A stretch of DNA of 64,000 nt, from positions 1-64,000 of the forward strand of contig JBMTQX010000003.1 in assembly GCA_049446715.1 (NCBI GenBank), written 5' to 3'. The notes beneath the pieces are model-generated. The model searched no databases. It saw nothing but the letters and a program-made list of their open reading frames with translations, and was not told where the DNA came from. Shown here piece by piece: positions 34,387 through 43,268 of the stretch (position 1 is its first letter; each line of letters begins with the position of its first letter). Source of the stretch: Eutrophocola sp049446715. Lineage in GTDB: Bacteria; Pseudomonadota; Gammaproteobacteria; Pseudomonadales; Pseudohongiellaceae. Both the position numbers and the translations under genes were made by a program.

Positions 34387-35186
34387 TGAGCCAATTTCCG
34401 GATCCGGCTGCCGCGGACCAGGTACAGATCATGCACAAGAAGTCCGTGCTTGAACTGCGCAACGTCGATATTTTTTATGGTGACAACCGGGCGGTGAAAG
34501 ACGTGTCTTTCAATATCCGCCGCAACCGCATTACCGCTATCATCGGTCCTTCGGGCTGCGGCAAGAGTACGCTGCTGCGTTCCCTGAACCGCATGAATGA
34601 TTTTGTGGAAGGCGCGCGAGTGGAAGGTGAGCTGATCTTTGCCAACGAAAATCTCTATGGCAAGGATGTCGATCCGGTGTCGGTCCGACGTCGAATTGGT
34701 ATGGTGTTCCAGAAGCCGAACCCGTTTCCGAAGTCGATCTACAACAACATCGCCTGGGGCCCGCTGATCAATGGCTACAACGATTCCACCGATGAACTGG
34801 TGGAACGCTCCCTGAAACAGGCTGCCCTGTGGGAAGAAGTGAAGGATCGTCTGCACGATTCTGCCCTGAACCTGTCCGGTGGCCAGCAGCAGCGTCTGTG
34901 CATCGCCCGCGCCCTGGCCATGGAGCCTGAAGTGCTGCTGATGGACGAGCCCTGTTCGGCTCTCGACCCGATCTCGACTGCGCACATCGAAGACCTGATG
35001 TTCGAGCTGAAGGAAAAGTACACCATTGTGATCGTGACCCATAACATGCAGCAAGCAGCGCGTATTTCCGATTACACGGCCTTTATGGAAATGGGCGACC
35101 TGATAGAATTCAACGTCACCAAGCGCATCTTCACGCGCCCGGCCGTCAAGCGTACGGAAGAGTACGTGACTGGCCGCTTTGGCTAA
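34386..35186 (+). CDS. pstB: Phosphate ABC transporter ATP-binding protein PstB
   Basis: The ATPase of the Pst system, 266 residues. Walker A GPSGCGKST, Q-loop region FQKPNPFPKSIYNNIAWG (the PstB-specific KPNPFP), signature LSGGQQQRLCIARAL, Walker B VLLMDEPCSALDP and the H-loop VTHNMQQAARIS are all intact. A dimer binds the PstC-PstA pore. In PhoR signalling PstB and PhoU report the transport state. phoU starts 28 bases downstream. Confidence 0.97.
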   Translation: MSQFPDPAAADQVQIMHKKSVLELRNVDIFYGDNRAVKDVSFNIRRNRITAIIGPSGCGKSTLLRSLNRMNDFVEGARVEGELIFANENLYGKDVDPVSVRRRIGMVFQKPNPFPKSIYNNIAWGPLINGYNDSTDELVERSLKQAALWEEVKDRLHDSALNLSGGQQQRLCIARALAMEPEVLLMDEPCSALDPISTAHIEDLMFELKEKYTIVIVTHNMQQAARISDYTAFMEMGDLIEFNVTKRIFTRPAVKRTEEYVTGRFG

Positions 35187-35214
35187 CCACTTCGTGCTCG
35201 GATAAGAGACCTCT

Positions 35215-35871
35215 ATGTCATTACATCTGCAACGTGACCTCGACAAACTGAAAAAGGAAGTCCTGAAACTGGGCAACCTGGTCGAGACGGCGATCAACAA
35301 CGGCATCCTGGCCCTGCATAACCGGGAATCCTCCTATGTGGATGAAGTCTTCAAGCATGAAGCGATCATCAATGACATGGAGGTGAAGATCGAGGAAGAC
35401 TGCCTGAAAATTCTCGCCCTGCATCAGCCGGTGGCGGTGGACCTGCGTTTCATCGTGGTCGTGCTGAAGGTGAACAACGACCTCGAGCGCATGGGTGATT
35501 TTGCCACCAATATTGCCAAGCGCGCCCGTGAGCTCATGCAGGTCGATCCGCTGCAAACACTGCCAGAGTTTGTCAATGAACTGCCTGACCTGGTGCGTAC
35601 CATGGTACGCAAGTCACTGGATGCCCTGGTCAAGCTGGATCTGGAACTGGCCAATGAAGTCATCGAGATGGATGACAGCGTCGACCAGATCAACCGCGAC
35701 ATGTATGCGGTGATGAAGCAGGAGATATCCAGAAACCCGCAGAATGCCGAAACCGCCGTCAATCTGTTGTCCTGTTCCCGCTACATGGAACGTATCGCCG
35801 ATCTCAGCACCAACATCGCTGAAGACGTGATCTTTATGGTAGAAGGCCGGGTAATCAGGCATACTGACTAA
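35215..35871 (+). CDS. phoU: Phosphate signalling protein PhoU
   Basis: PhoU links Pst transport to PhoR so that the Pho regulon stays off when phosphate is plentiful. The 218-residue protein is two three-helix bundles with the metal-binding E/DxxxD motifs: ERMGDFATNIAKRA in the first repeat and ERIADLSTNIAEDVIF in the second. Length and start are standard. The imelysin gene begins 4 bases after its stop, so phosphate and imelysin genes may share a transcript. Confidence 0.96.
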   Translation: MSLHLQRDLDKLKKEVLKLGNLVETAINNGILALHNRESSYVDEVFKHEAIINDMEVKIEEDCLKILALHQPVAVDLRFIVVVLKVNNDLERMGDFATNIAKRARELMQVDPLQTLPEFVNELPDLVRTMVRKSLDALVKLDLELANEVIEMDDSVDQINRDMYAVMKQEISRNPQNAETAVNLLSCSRYMERIADLSTNIAEDVIFMVEGRVIRHTD

Positions 35872-35875
35872 CCCG

Positions 35876-37147
35876 ATGCGTACTCTCAGTTTATTTCTAG
35901 CCGCCAGCCTGCTGGCCTCCTGCAGTTCTATTCCCGAATCACCGGAACCGGTCGATCCGGCCGCCATTATTGATACCTATGTGGCCATCGCCCGGGCTTC
36001 CTATGAAGACTCCCTCATTGCTGCCCAAGATCTGCAGCGCGCGGTGAACCGTTTACTCGATAGCCCTTCCGAAAACGGCCTGCAGGCTGCCCGTGCTGCC
36101 TGGCTGGCCGCGCGGGTGCCGTACCAGCAGACCGAAGCCTACCGTTTCGGCAACGCCGTGGTGGATGAGTGGGAAGGCCGGGTCAATGCCTGGCCGCTGG
36201 ACGAAGGCCTGATTGACTACACCGCCACTTCCTATGGCACCGAGTCCGACTTCAACTATTTCTACAGCGCCAACGTCATTGCCAACGAGATTCTCGATGC
36301 CGGTGGCGTGGTCGTGGATGCCGCCGTCATCACCCCGCAATTGCTGGCCGAAGAACTGCATCAGCTGGACGGCGTCGAAGCGAACGTGGCCACCGGTTAC
36401 CATGCCATTGAATTCCTGCTCTGGGGTCAGGACCTGAACGGTACCTCGTCCGGTGCCGGGGTACGGCCCTGGACGGATTATTCCCTGACAGCTTGTACCA
36501 ACGGGCATTGTGACCGGCGCCGTGATTACCTCAGTGCTGCCGTGACGCTTCTGGTCAATGACCTGGAAGAGATGGTGCAGAACTGGCAGGCGGGTGGGGC
36601 TGCTTACGAAGACCTCATGAGTAAAGGCGTCGAAGGCGGCCTGGCGACCATGCTGACCGGTATGGGCAGCCTGGCCTATGGTGAGCTGGCCGGTGAACGT
36701 ATCCGCCTGGGCCTGTTGCTGAATGACCCGGAGGAAGAGCACGACTGTTTTTCCGACAATACCCACAATTCGCATTTCTATGATGCCCGCGGCATTCGCA
36801 ATGTTTTCCTGGGCGAGTATCGCCGTGTCTCCGGCGAGGATGTTACCGGCCCGTCCCTGGAAGACCTGGTGCGCCAGCAGGCCCCTGGCGTGCATGCGGA
36901 AATGATGGCACGCCTGGAAGAAACCGAGTTCGCCATGACCGCCATGGTGGCAGAAGCAGCCCGCGGTAATACCTTCGATGTCCTGATCGGGCGCGACAAC
37001 ACCCAGGGCGAAGCCATTGTCACCCGCATCGTCGATGCCCTGATGGAAGAAACCCGCACCATCGAGAAAATCATCAACGCCCTGGCCCTGACCAATGTCA
37101 GTATTGAAGGGTCTGATTCCCTTGATAACCCGGAAGCTGTTTTTTAA
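35876..37147 (+). CDS. Imelysin-family lipoprotein (IrpA-like), copy 1
   Basis: The 423-residue precursor has a lipobox (LLASC, Cys16). The imelysin (peptidase M75/IrpA) hallmark GxHxxE is present as GYHAIEFLLWGQDLNG at about residue 175, and a second-half helical bundle contains DCFSDNTHNSHFYD. Imelysin proteins are iron-regulated periplasmic or surface proteins proposed to bind metal; true peptidase activity is doubted. It starts 4 bases after phoU. Its 3' end overlaps the di-heme oxidoreductase gene. The imelysin / di-heme / imelysin / DUF1513 order is a recognised iron-linked cassette. Confidence 0.88.
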   Translation: MRTLSLFLAASLLASCSSIPESPEPVDPAAIIDTYVAIARASYEDSLIAAQDLQRAVNRLLDSPSENGLQAARAAWLAARVPYQQTEAYRFGNAVVDEWEGRVNAWPLDEGLIDYTATSYGTESDFNYFYSANVIANEILDAGGVVVDAAVITPQLLAEELHQLDGVEANVATGYHAIEFLLWGQDLNGTSSGAGVRPWTDYSLTACTNGHCDRRRDYLSAAVTLLVNDLEEMVQNWQAGGAAYEDLMSKGVEGGLATMLTGMGSLAYGELAGERIRLGLLLNDPEEEHDCFSDNTHNSHFYDARGIRNVFLGEYRRVSGEDVTGPSLEDLVRQQAPGVHAEMMARLEETEFAMTAMVAEAARGNTFDVLIGRDNTQGEAIVTRIVDALMEETRTIEKIINALALTNVSIEGSDSLDNPEAVF

Positions 37148-38276
37148 GGCGGCACTGTTCCTGTCGCTGGCAGCATCCGCCTGCCTGAATGCCGCGATTC
37201 CCTCACTGGACTTCATTACCGGCAAGGCCCTATTTGAAAAACTGTGGGTGTTTGCACCGTCGTCTACCGGGGCCAGCGATGGGCTGGGCCCTTACTTCAA
37301 TGCGCGTTCCTGCCATACCTGTCATGCCGATGGCGGCCGCGGCTCACTTCAGCATCGCACGGTCCAACTCAATGACTCGGTGTATGGGCAGCAACTGCAG
37401 GCGTTTACCCGTCCCGGGGTAACTGCCGAAGCCGAGTTTGCACTGGTGGCGGAATCCGTCGCCCCCAATCTGTCCCGTCCCCGTGTTGATGTCAGCACCT
37501 GGCATGCCGGTGTGCCGGACAGCATGGCCATGTCGGTGAGGCTGCCGCCGACGCTGGCGGGACTGGGATTGTTGGCTGCGATTCCGGATGCGGCTGTGCT
37601 GGCCCTGGCCGATCCGGATGATGCTGATGGCGATGGCATTTCCGGTCGGGTGAACCGATTGGCAGATAACCGCGTAGGCAGGTTTGGCTGGAAAGCATCG
37701 CAACCTGACCTGCGCACCCAGACGGGCAGGGCGCTGAGCCTGGACCTTGGTCTGGGCAACCCGGTATTTCCTTCTGCAGCCGGTGACTGCCGTCCCGCCC
37801 AGACAGACTGTGCCAACGCTGCGATGGCTGGTGACTCCCTGGAAGTGGATGACACGGGGATGAGCTTGATCTTGAGCTATGTCAGTGCCGTGCCGGTGCT
37901 GGATCCGGTTAAATCGCCAGCCATGGCGCATGGCAAAACCCTGTTCAACCAGGTTGGCTGCCAGGCATGTCACGGTGGTCTGTCTGTTGCCGGCGGGCCG
38001 GAGCCCTACACGGATCTGCTCCTGCATGACATGGGGCCCGGGTTGGCGGATAGCCTGTCAGAAGGCAGCGCAAACGGTAGCGAGTGGCGCACCGCCCCGT
38101 TGTGGGGGCTGGGCAGGCGACCTGCTGACAGCGGTTATCTCCATGACGGCCGCGCGGCGACACTGGCCGAAGCCATTGCCTGGCATGACGGTGAGGCAGC
38201 CCCGGCCCGGGCGGCTTACCGCCAGCTTAACGAAGCAGACAAGCGTGATGTCATCACGTTCCTGAATGGTTTATAA
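37095..38276 (+). CDS. Di-heme oxidoreductase (DUF1111-like c-type cytochrome)
   Basis: The 393-residue exported protein has two haem c sites: C73-HTC-H77 in NARSCHTCHADGG and GCQACHGG at about residue 288. The signal is FFKAALFLSLAASACLNAA. It belongs to the DUF1111/thiol-oxidoreductase group of di-heme proteins usually paired with imelysins, probably handling redox steps of iron uptake. The ATG lies 53 bases inside the preceding gene; an in-frame TTG at 37122 would shorten the overlap and leave a more typical signal peptide. Its stop overlaps a Fur-box-like palindrome. Confidence 0.82.
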   Translation: MSVLKGLIPLITRKLFFKAALFLSLAASACLNAAIPSLDFITGKALFEKLWVFAPSSTGASDGLGPYFNARSCHTCHADGGRGSLQHRTVQLNDSVYGQQLQAFTRPGVTAEAEFALVAESVAPNLSRPRVDVSTWHAGVPDSMAMSVRLPPTLAGLGLLAAIPDAAVLALADPDDADGDGISGRVNRLADNRVGRFGWKASQPDLRTQTGRALSLDLGLGNPVFPSAAGDCRPAQTDCANAAMAGDSLEVDDTGMSLILSYVSAVPVLDPVKSPAMAHGKTLFNQVGCQACHGGLSVAGGPEPYTDLLLHDMGPGLADSLSEGSANGSEWRTAPLWGLGRRPADSGYLHDGRAATLAEAIAWHDGEAAPARAAYRQLNEADKRDVITFLNGL

Positions 38277-38293
38277 TGAGAACCGTTCTCAGT
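38275..38293 (+). promoter_or_regulatory. Fur-box-like palindrome
   Basis: AATGAGAACCGTTCTCAGT is a 19-base near-palindrome (TGAGAAC-C-GTTCTCA is perfect) resembling the Fur consensus with its AATGA/TCATT arms. It straddles the stop of the di-heme gene and lies 15 bases before the second imelysin ATG, suited to iron control of an internal promoter. No -35/-10 pair was identified with confidence. Confidence 0.5.
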
Positions 38294-38307
38294 TAGAAAA
38301 GTTGATC

Positions 38308-39384
38308 ATGAATTATAAACATACCCTGCTGGCCGGCATGATGGCCCTAGTCCCACTGACTTTAGCCCAGGCTGGCGATGCTCCCGCTGACAATTACACA
38401 GAGATCAATCTGGCTGTCACCGATGACCAGGTCATTCCGCGATACGCCGCCTTTGCGACAGCCTCTGCGACCCTAGAGCAAGTCGCAGAAAATTTCTGCG
38501 CAACACCGGGTGCGGGTTCCCTAGAGGCACTGCGTGTCGGATTCCATGACAGCATGGATGCCTGGCAGCTGATCCAGCATGTCCAGTTCGGTCCCATCAC
38601 TTATTTCAACTGGAACTTCCGCCTGCAGTACTGGCCGGATGAAAACGGCACCGGTGCTCGCCAGCTGGATGCCCTGATTGCCGGTAAGAATACCAATGCC
38701 CTGGATAGCGAAAGCTTTGCCCGGGAAAGCGTCGGGGTGCAGGGTTTTCCGGCCCTGGAAAGGCTGCTGTTCGCGGATGACACACTTGCCGCCATGCAGG
38801 CCGACCCGTTCCGCTGCGATGTGGCCATGACCATCGCCCGCAACATTAGCCAGATTGCCACCGGTGTATACCAGCGCTGGACTGATGAATTTCGCACCAC
38901 CATCGCCAGTGCCGATGAGCGCGGTTTCTTCGAAAGCGCTGAAGATGCCACCATCGATTTCATGAAGTCCCAGATCGAACCGGTGCGTCGTATCCAGCAG
39001 CAGAAACTCGAAGACGTGATCGGTGAATCGGCCAGTGCCGTGCGGGTGCGCCGCGCCGAGTCCTGGCGCTCTGCACGTTCCTTGAAAAACCTGAAACTGA
39101 ACGTGCAGGCGCTCGATACCCTGTTCAACGGGTCGGGTGATGTGCTGGCGCTGAACACCTTGTTGCTGGACGCTGATCTGGCCACCATCAACGAAAACTT
39201 TGCCGACCTGCACACCATCCTGGACGCCTTGCCTGACGGGCTGGAAGCCGCACTCGAGGCGCCGGATGGCTATGCCCGTCTGCAGCAGGTGGTGGCCGGC
39301 CTGGATGCCGTATTTGAAGCACTGGAAGCCGCGCTGAAGAACACCGACCTGTATCTCGGGTTCAATTCGCTGGACGGAGACTGA
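38308..39384 (+). CDS. Imelysin-family periplasmic protein, copy 2
   Basis: Second imelysin, 358 residues from the ATG at 38308, with a cleavable Sec signal (NYKHTLLAGMMALVPLTLAQ, then AGDAP) instead of a lipobox. Imelysin-type helices carry ALRVGFHDSMDAWQLIQHVQ and GVQGFPALERLLFAD; the GxHxxE site is replaced by GFPALERLLF, as is usual for this second cassette member. The longer frame from 38266 starts within the upstream gene and is rejected. It is directly downstream of the Fur-box-like palindrome. Confidence 0.85.
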   Translation: MNYKHTLLAGMMALVPLTLAQAGDAPADNYTEINLAVTDDQVIPRYAAFATASATLEQVAENFCATPGAGSLEALRVGFHDSMDAWQLIQHVQFGPITYFNWNFRLQYWPDENGTGARQLDALIAGKNTNALDSESFARESVGVQGFPALERLLFADDTLAAMQADPFRCDVAMTIARNISQIATGVYQRWTDEFRTTIASADERGFFESAEDATIDFMKSQIEPVRRIQQQKLEDVIGESASAVRVRRAESWRSARSLKNLKLNVQALDTLFNGSGDVLALNTLLLDADLATINENFADLHTILDALPDGLEAALEAPDGYARLQQVVAGLDAVFEALEAALKNTDLYLGFNSLDGD

Positions 39385-39387
39385 TTC

Positions 39388-40527
39388 TTGCTGCTGACCC
39401 GTCGCCAGTTTGCTGCCTGCATGCCGGCCCTGTTGGGGGCGCCGGCGTTCACGTTTGCCCACTCTGCCTCCCCGTTATTTCTCAGTGCTGCCTCGGACAG
39501 TGCTGATACACACTGGGTGATTGGCTTCGAGGAAAACGGCGACCAGGTTGCCGAAAAATTCCGGCATGCCCTGCCTGGCAGGGCCCATCACATTGCGGTC
39601 AATACCGTGCTAGGTATCTATATCGTGGTCGCGCGCCGTCCCGGCAAATATCTCTGGATCGGCGACCTGGCCACGGGCAACCCGCTGGGCCAGATCGAGG
39701 TGCCAGGTGACCGCCACCTTTACGGCCATGGCATATTCGAAACCGACGGCAGCAGGTTCTATACCACCGAAAATGCCTGGCAACTGGTCAATGGTGACAG
39801 CGGCCGCATCGTGACCTGGCAAGTCAGCAGGCACGGTGACACCGTGACCCTGGACAGGGGCGCTGAGTTTCCCAGCTACGGTGTGGGGCCGCATGAGCTG
39901 TTGCTGGCATCGTCCCGGGATGTCCTGGTTGTGGCCAATGGCGGCATCCGCACGCATCCGGAGCAGCCCCGGGAAAAACTCAACCTGAATTCCATGCAGC
40001 CTTCGCTGGTGTACATTGATGCGCGTGACGGCATGTTGCTGGAACAGCATTTCCTGGACGCCGACTGGCACCAGGCCAGCATCCGCCACATGGATATCAA
40101 CGCGAGCGGCGAGATCGTCACAGGCCTGCAATATGAAGGTGAACCTTTTGATCGTGTGCCCCTGGTGGCTTTGCATCGCCGCGGTGAAGCCGTGCGCACA
40201 CTGTGGGCGCCGGAGCCGCAACAGGGGCAAATGAAACAGTATGTGGGTTCGGTGCGTTTCGATGCCAGCGGTGACTTTTTTGCGGCCACCTGTCCACGCG
40301 GCAATATGATCACGATTTGGGCGACTGCCAGCGGGGAGATGATTACGTCATTGCGTTCCCGCGACGGCTGCGGCATCTGTGCCAGCCCGAACGGCTTCCT
40401 GTATACCGCCGGTACCGGCCGTATCAGTCATTACGACCCGGCGGCCGACAGCATCACCGAATTCGATACCACGGCCAGCGGCAAGGTGTTCTGGGACAAC
40501 CACCTGAGTGCATGGGGGGTGTCATGA
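39388..40527 (+). CDS. DUF1513 protein, exported, imelysin cassette
   Basis: The 379-residue protein begins with a twin-Arg-like signal, LLTRRQFAACMPALLGAPAF, and then forms a WD40/YVTN-type beta-propeller: repeats such as GHGIFETDGSRFYTTENAWQ, GVGPHELLL, SIRHMDINASGEIVTGLQYE and NGFLYTAGTGRI. This is the DUF1513 family, typically the last gene of imelysin cassettes and of unknown role. The start is TTG at 39388, 8 bases after GGAGA. Its stop overlaps the cytochrome peroxidase start (ATGA). Confidence 0.85.
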   Translation: MLLTRRQFAACMPALLGAPAFTFAHSASPLFLSAASDSADTHWVIGFEENGDQVAEKFRHALPGRAHHIAVNTVLGIYIVVARRPGKYLWIGDLATGNPLGQIEVPGDRHLYGHGIFETDGSRFYTTENAWQLVNGDSGRIVTWQVSRHGDTVTLDRGAEFPSYGVGPHELLLASSRDVLVVANGGIRTHPEQPREKLNLNSMQPSLVYIDARDGMLLEQHFLDADWHQASIRHMDINASGEIVTGLQYEGEPFDRVPLVALHRRGEAVRTLWAPEPQQGQMKQYVGSVRFDASGDFFAATCPRGNMITIWATASGEMITSLRSRDGCGICASPNGFLYTAGTGRISHYDPAADSITEFDTTASGKVFWDNHLSAWGVS

Positions 40528-41672
40528 AACGCTTACTCGCCATAGTCATTTCACTGTCGGCGATGGTCGTCATGGCCGCAGACAATGACGATGCCCTGTA
40601 TCAGCAGAAGCTGGTCGATCTCGGCACGGCCCTGTTTTTTGATGTCACTCTCTCTCGCGATAAGACCCAGAGTTGCGCGAGTTGCCATGATCCTGCCCAG
40701 GCTTTCATTGACTGGCGTGGCAGCCCCGTAGGGCGGGTTGCTTCAGTGGGCAACGATGGCAGGTCACTGGGTAACCGCAATGCACCCACCCTGTCTTACG
40801 CTGCACTCATTCCCGAGTTCTACCGGAACAGCAGCGGCGACTATGTCGGCGGCCTGTTCTGGGACGGTCGTGAGTCGGACCTGGAAGGGCAGGCGGGCGA
40901 ACCGTTCCTGAACGCCCTGGAAATGCAGATGGCCAGCAAGGCCGATGTGGTTGCCCGCCTGCAGGAACACTCCATGTTTCCCCGGGCCTTTAAGGAGTTG
41001 TTTGGTGAAGATGTGTTTGAGGACGTGGACGGGGCTTACCGGCACATGACCGAAGCCATCGCCGCGCTTGAACGCACCGAGTTCTTTTCACCCTTCGATT
41101 CCAAGTATGACCGCTACCTGAGAGGGGAGTACGAGCCCACCGAGGAGGAAGAACTGGGCATGACCCTGTTTTTCTCGGATCAATTCACCAACTGCAACCA
41201 GTGTCACCAGCTCAAACCCTTTGCGGAAAGTGAAGGTGAAACATTCACCAATTACCAGTATTTCAATGTCGGCACGCCGGTAAACAAGGCGTTGCGTCAG
41301 GCCAACGGGCTGGGGCCGGATTTTGTCGACCGGGGGCTGCAGGACAATCCGCATGTGGATGACCCGACACAGGCCGGCAAGTTCAAGACGCCGACCCTGC
41401 GCAATGTCGCCATGACCGCGCCGTACATGCACAACGGTGTTTTCAATGACCTGGAAACCGTGGTGCGCTTCTACAACAAGTACAACGTGCGTGGTCCGGC
41501 CCGCGACAGAAATCCCGATACCGGTGAACCCTGGGGTGAACCGGAAGTGGCCGAGAACATCGATATTGAGAAACTCGAATCCACCCCCGCCCTCGACGAG
41601 CGCCGCATCCAGGCGCTGGTCGCCTTCATGAAAATGCTCACCGACAAGCGTTACGAACACCTGGTCCAGTAA
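40524..41672 (+). CDS. Di-haem cytochrome c peroxidase / MauG-family protein
   Basis: The 382-residue protein has a signal peptide (KRLLAIVISLSAMVVMAA) and two haem c motifs: C51-ASC-H55 in QSCASCHDPAQAF and C224-NQC-H228 in NCNQCHQL. The C-terminal FKTPTLRNVAMTAPYMHNG is the standard bacterial di-haem peroxidase (CCP/MauG) signature. These periplasmic enzymes reduce hydrogen peroxide or perform related high-valent haem chemistry. It is translationally coupled to the DUF1513 gene, which suggests it belongs to the same iron/oxidative-stress unit. Confidence 0.9.
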   Translation: MKRLLAIVISLSAMVVMAADNDDALYQQKLVDLGTALFFDVTLSRDKTQSCASCHDPAQAFIDWRGSPVGRVASVGNDGRSLGNRNAPTLSYAALIPEFYRNSSGDYVGGLFWDGRESDLEGQAGEPFLNALEMQMASKADVVARLQEHSMFPRAFKELFGEDVFEDVDGAYRHMTEAIAALERTEFFSPFDSKYDRYLRGEYEPTEEEELGMTLFFSDQFTNCNQCHQLKPFAESEGETFTNYQYFNVGTPVNKALRQANGLGPDFVDRGLQDNPHVDDPTQAGKFKTPTLRNVAMTAPYMHNGVFNDLETVVRFYNKYNVRGPARDRNPDTGEPWGEPEVAENIDIEKLESTPALDERRIQALVAFMKMLTDKRYEHLVQ

Positions 41673-41806
41673 GTCCTCTCTGGAGCGCGTGCCAGCATTC
41701 CATCATACGTCCCGATCTCATACATTGCCTGCAAGGGGAGCCGGGCCTGTGGCTGATCAGTCAGGCATCAACATCAAACCGCATAAGATCAGAGGGGACT
41801 GCGCAC

Positions 41807-42364
41807 ATCCGATTCGCAAGCACGTTATCCCTGCTGCTGGCCCTGAGCCAGAGTGCCAGTGCCCAGTCTATTACCGACCGCCTCGAAGTCATTGAGGACT
41901 CCATCAAGATTGAACAGTTACTGATGCGCAATGCCATCGCCTTCAATACCGAGGATGCCAAAGGCTGCGTGGCCACCTTCGCCCCTGATGGTGAACTGCG
42001 CCTGATTCGGCAGGAAGGTGAGGAGCCGTTTGCCGGTCCGTTCAAGGGCCATGATGCGCTGCCTGCACAATGGTTTCCTGACCCTCCCAGCGCCGGTACC
42101 CCGTTGCCGGAATTTCGCCGCATTGGCGCCATGCGTCATGTCACCATCAATCCGCTGATCCAGGTAGATGGCGATACCGCCACTGTGGAACTGATCTTCA
42201 CTGAGTTGGTCTCCAATGGCGAAAACATTCCGCCGGGCAGCAATCCGCCCACTAAAGGGGCCATGGGCCGCTACATGGATGATCTGGTAAAGATTGACGG
42301 GGAGTGGTATTTCCAGCGGCGTACGATCATCACTGATCTGAACGAGGCGTTCGTGCCCGACTAG
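41807..42364 (+). CDS. Exported SnoaL/NTF2-like protein with non-canonical start
   Basis: The frame from 41807 encodes RFASTLSLLLALSQSASA, a perfect signal peptide, then QSITDRLEVIEDSIKIEQLL and a SnoaL-like domain (MRNAIAFNTEDAKGCVATF, MGRYMDDLVKIDGEWYFQRR). No ATG, GTG or TTG precedes the signal; the first ATG is at 41924, inside the conserved domain. AGAGGGG at 41791-41797 sits 9 bases before ATC (41807), exactly where the start should be, so the start seems to have changed from ATG to ATC. It is either expressed weakly from AUC or newly silenced. The flank 41673-41800 shows nothing else. Confidence 0.55.
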   Translation: MRFASTLSLLLALSQSASAQSITDRLEVIEDSIKIEQLLMRNAIAFNTEDAKGCVATFAPDGELRLIRQEGEEPFAGPFKGHDALPAQWFPDPPSAGTPLPEFRRIGAMRHVTINPLIQVDGDTATVELIFTELVSNGENIPPGSNPPTKGAMGRYMDDLVKIDGEWYFQRRTIITDLNEAFVPD

Positions 42365-43268
42365 ACGGTTAGCCAGATATTACGGGCGATCTTTGGGCCT
42401 TTGTCAGGGTCGCTTTCCTCAAATGCCCTGGCAGCGGGAAGCCATTCCTCAAAGCGGACTTCCGGCAGCTCGGTGCTGATGACACCGGTCAGGAAATCCC
42501 GGCCCAGGAACGGACTGTTCAGTACTGCGATGATCGAAGCGCCGGGATGGCATAGTTTTGGTATTCGTCTCACGACAGTCTTCTAGTCATGCTCGGCATC
42601 AAAACTGCGTTTTTGCCGCGACGGCGGGTCGATGATGATCAGGTCCTAGCGGTCATGTTGTTTCACCTTGCCCCAGGATTTAAACAGGTTGTGCGGTACG
42701 TTTTGGATACGCGCCGTGTCCTGCCCGTTGAGTTGGTGATTGCGCACACCGCTCGGCCTGGCCATGTCGACGTTGGTCACACTGGCAGCGCCATCGGCCA
42801 GGGCAGCCACTGAAGGGCGCAGGTCTCGGCGAACAGGTTTAGCACGACTTTGTCTTCGCTGTGGGCCAGCAACCATTGCCGCAGTGGCCCCATATCGAGA
42901 AACAGGCCGGTATTCTGGCGCCGCACTGGATTCACTTCAAAACGCAGACCATTGGCCTGCACAATGACCCGGCCTGGTTCGGCACCGTCCAGGGTTTCGG
43001 CCGGAGACTGGTCCAGGTAGCGGTGCTGTAGCACGACCGACTGCGCCTGCTTGTGGACATCGGCAGCCAGAATGTCGGCGAGAAGGGCTTCGGGATTGTC
43101 CGGCGCCAGTCAGGCCGACACGAGTACAACCGGGCCGAACCAGTCCACGCACAGGTGTTCGTAACCTGGGTAGTAATGACCACGGCCATGAAAAACACGG
43201 CAGGCATCCGTCTGGATGTTCGCGAAAAAGTCTGTGAGCTTGCCGGAGAGCGGGTTAGGCGTTGTCAT
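42361..43268 (-). pseudogene. Degraded class I SAM-dependent methyltransferase (RlmI-like)
   Basis: Reading leftward: TPNPLSGKLTDFFANIQTDA and GHYYPGYEHLCVDWFGP, TGA at 43110; LAPDNPEALLADILAADVHK and NPVRRQNTGLFLDMGPLRQW in the same frame; a frameshift near 42815 within FAETCA..SVAALADGA; RNHQLNGQDTARIQNVPHNL; TAG at 42646; DLIIIDPPSRQKRSFDAEHD with motif IV DPPS; another TAG near 42595; then a good C-terminus VRRIPKLCHPGASIIAVLNS to the end. Three stops and a frameshift leave no functional product. Its start overlaps queH by 14 bases. Confidence 0.8.

Noticed and set aside
40317..40523. Longer reading frame before the cytochrome c peroxidase
   Set aside because: It overlaps DUF1513 coding sequence; the signal peptide starts at ATG 40524.
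4216..43268. Recoding of TAG as a single sense amino acid
   Set aside because: The in-frame TAGs replace different expected residues (Tyr-like in the methyltransferase, acidic-like in the chalcone-isomerase-like gene), TGA and TAA lesions also occur, and TAG ends normal genes such as ubiH, tkt and metK.
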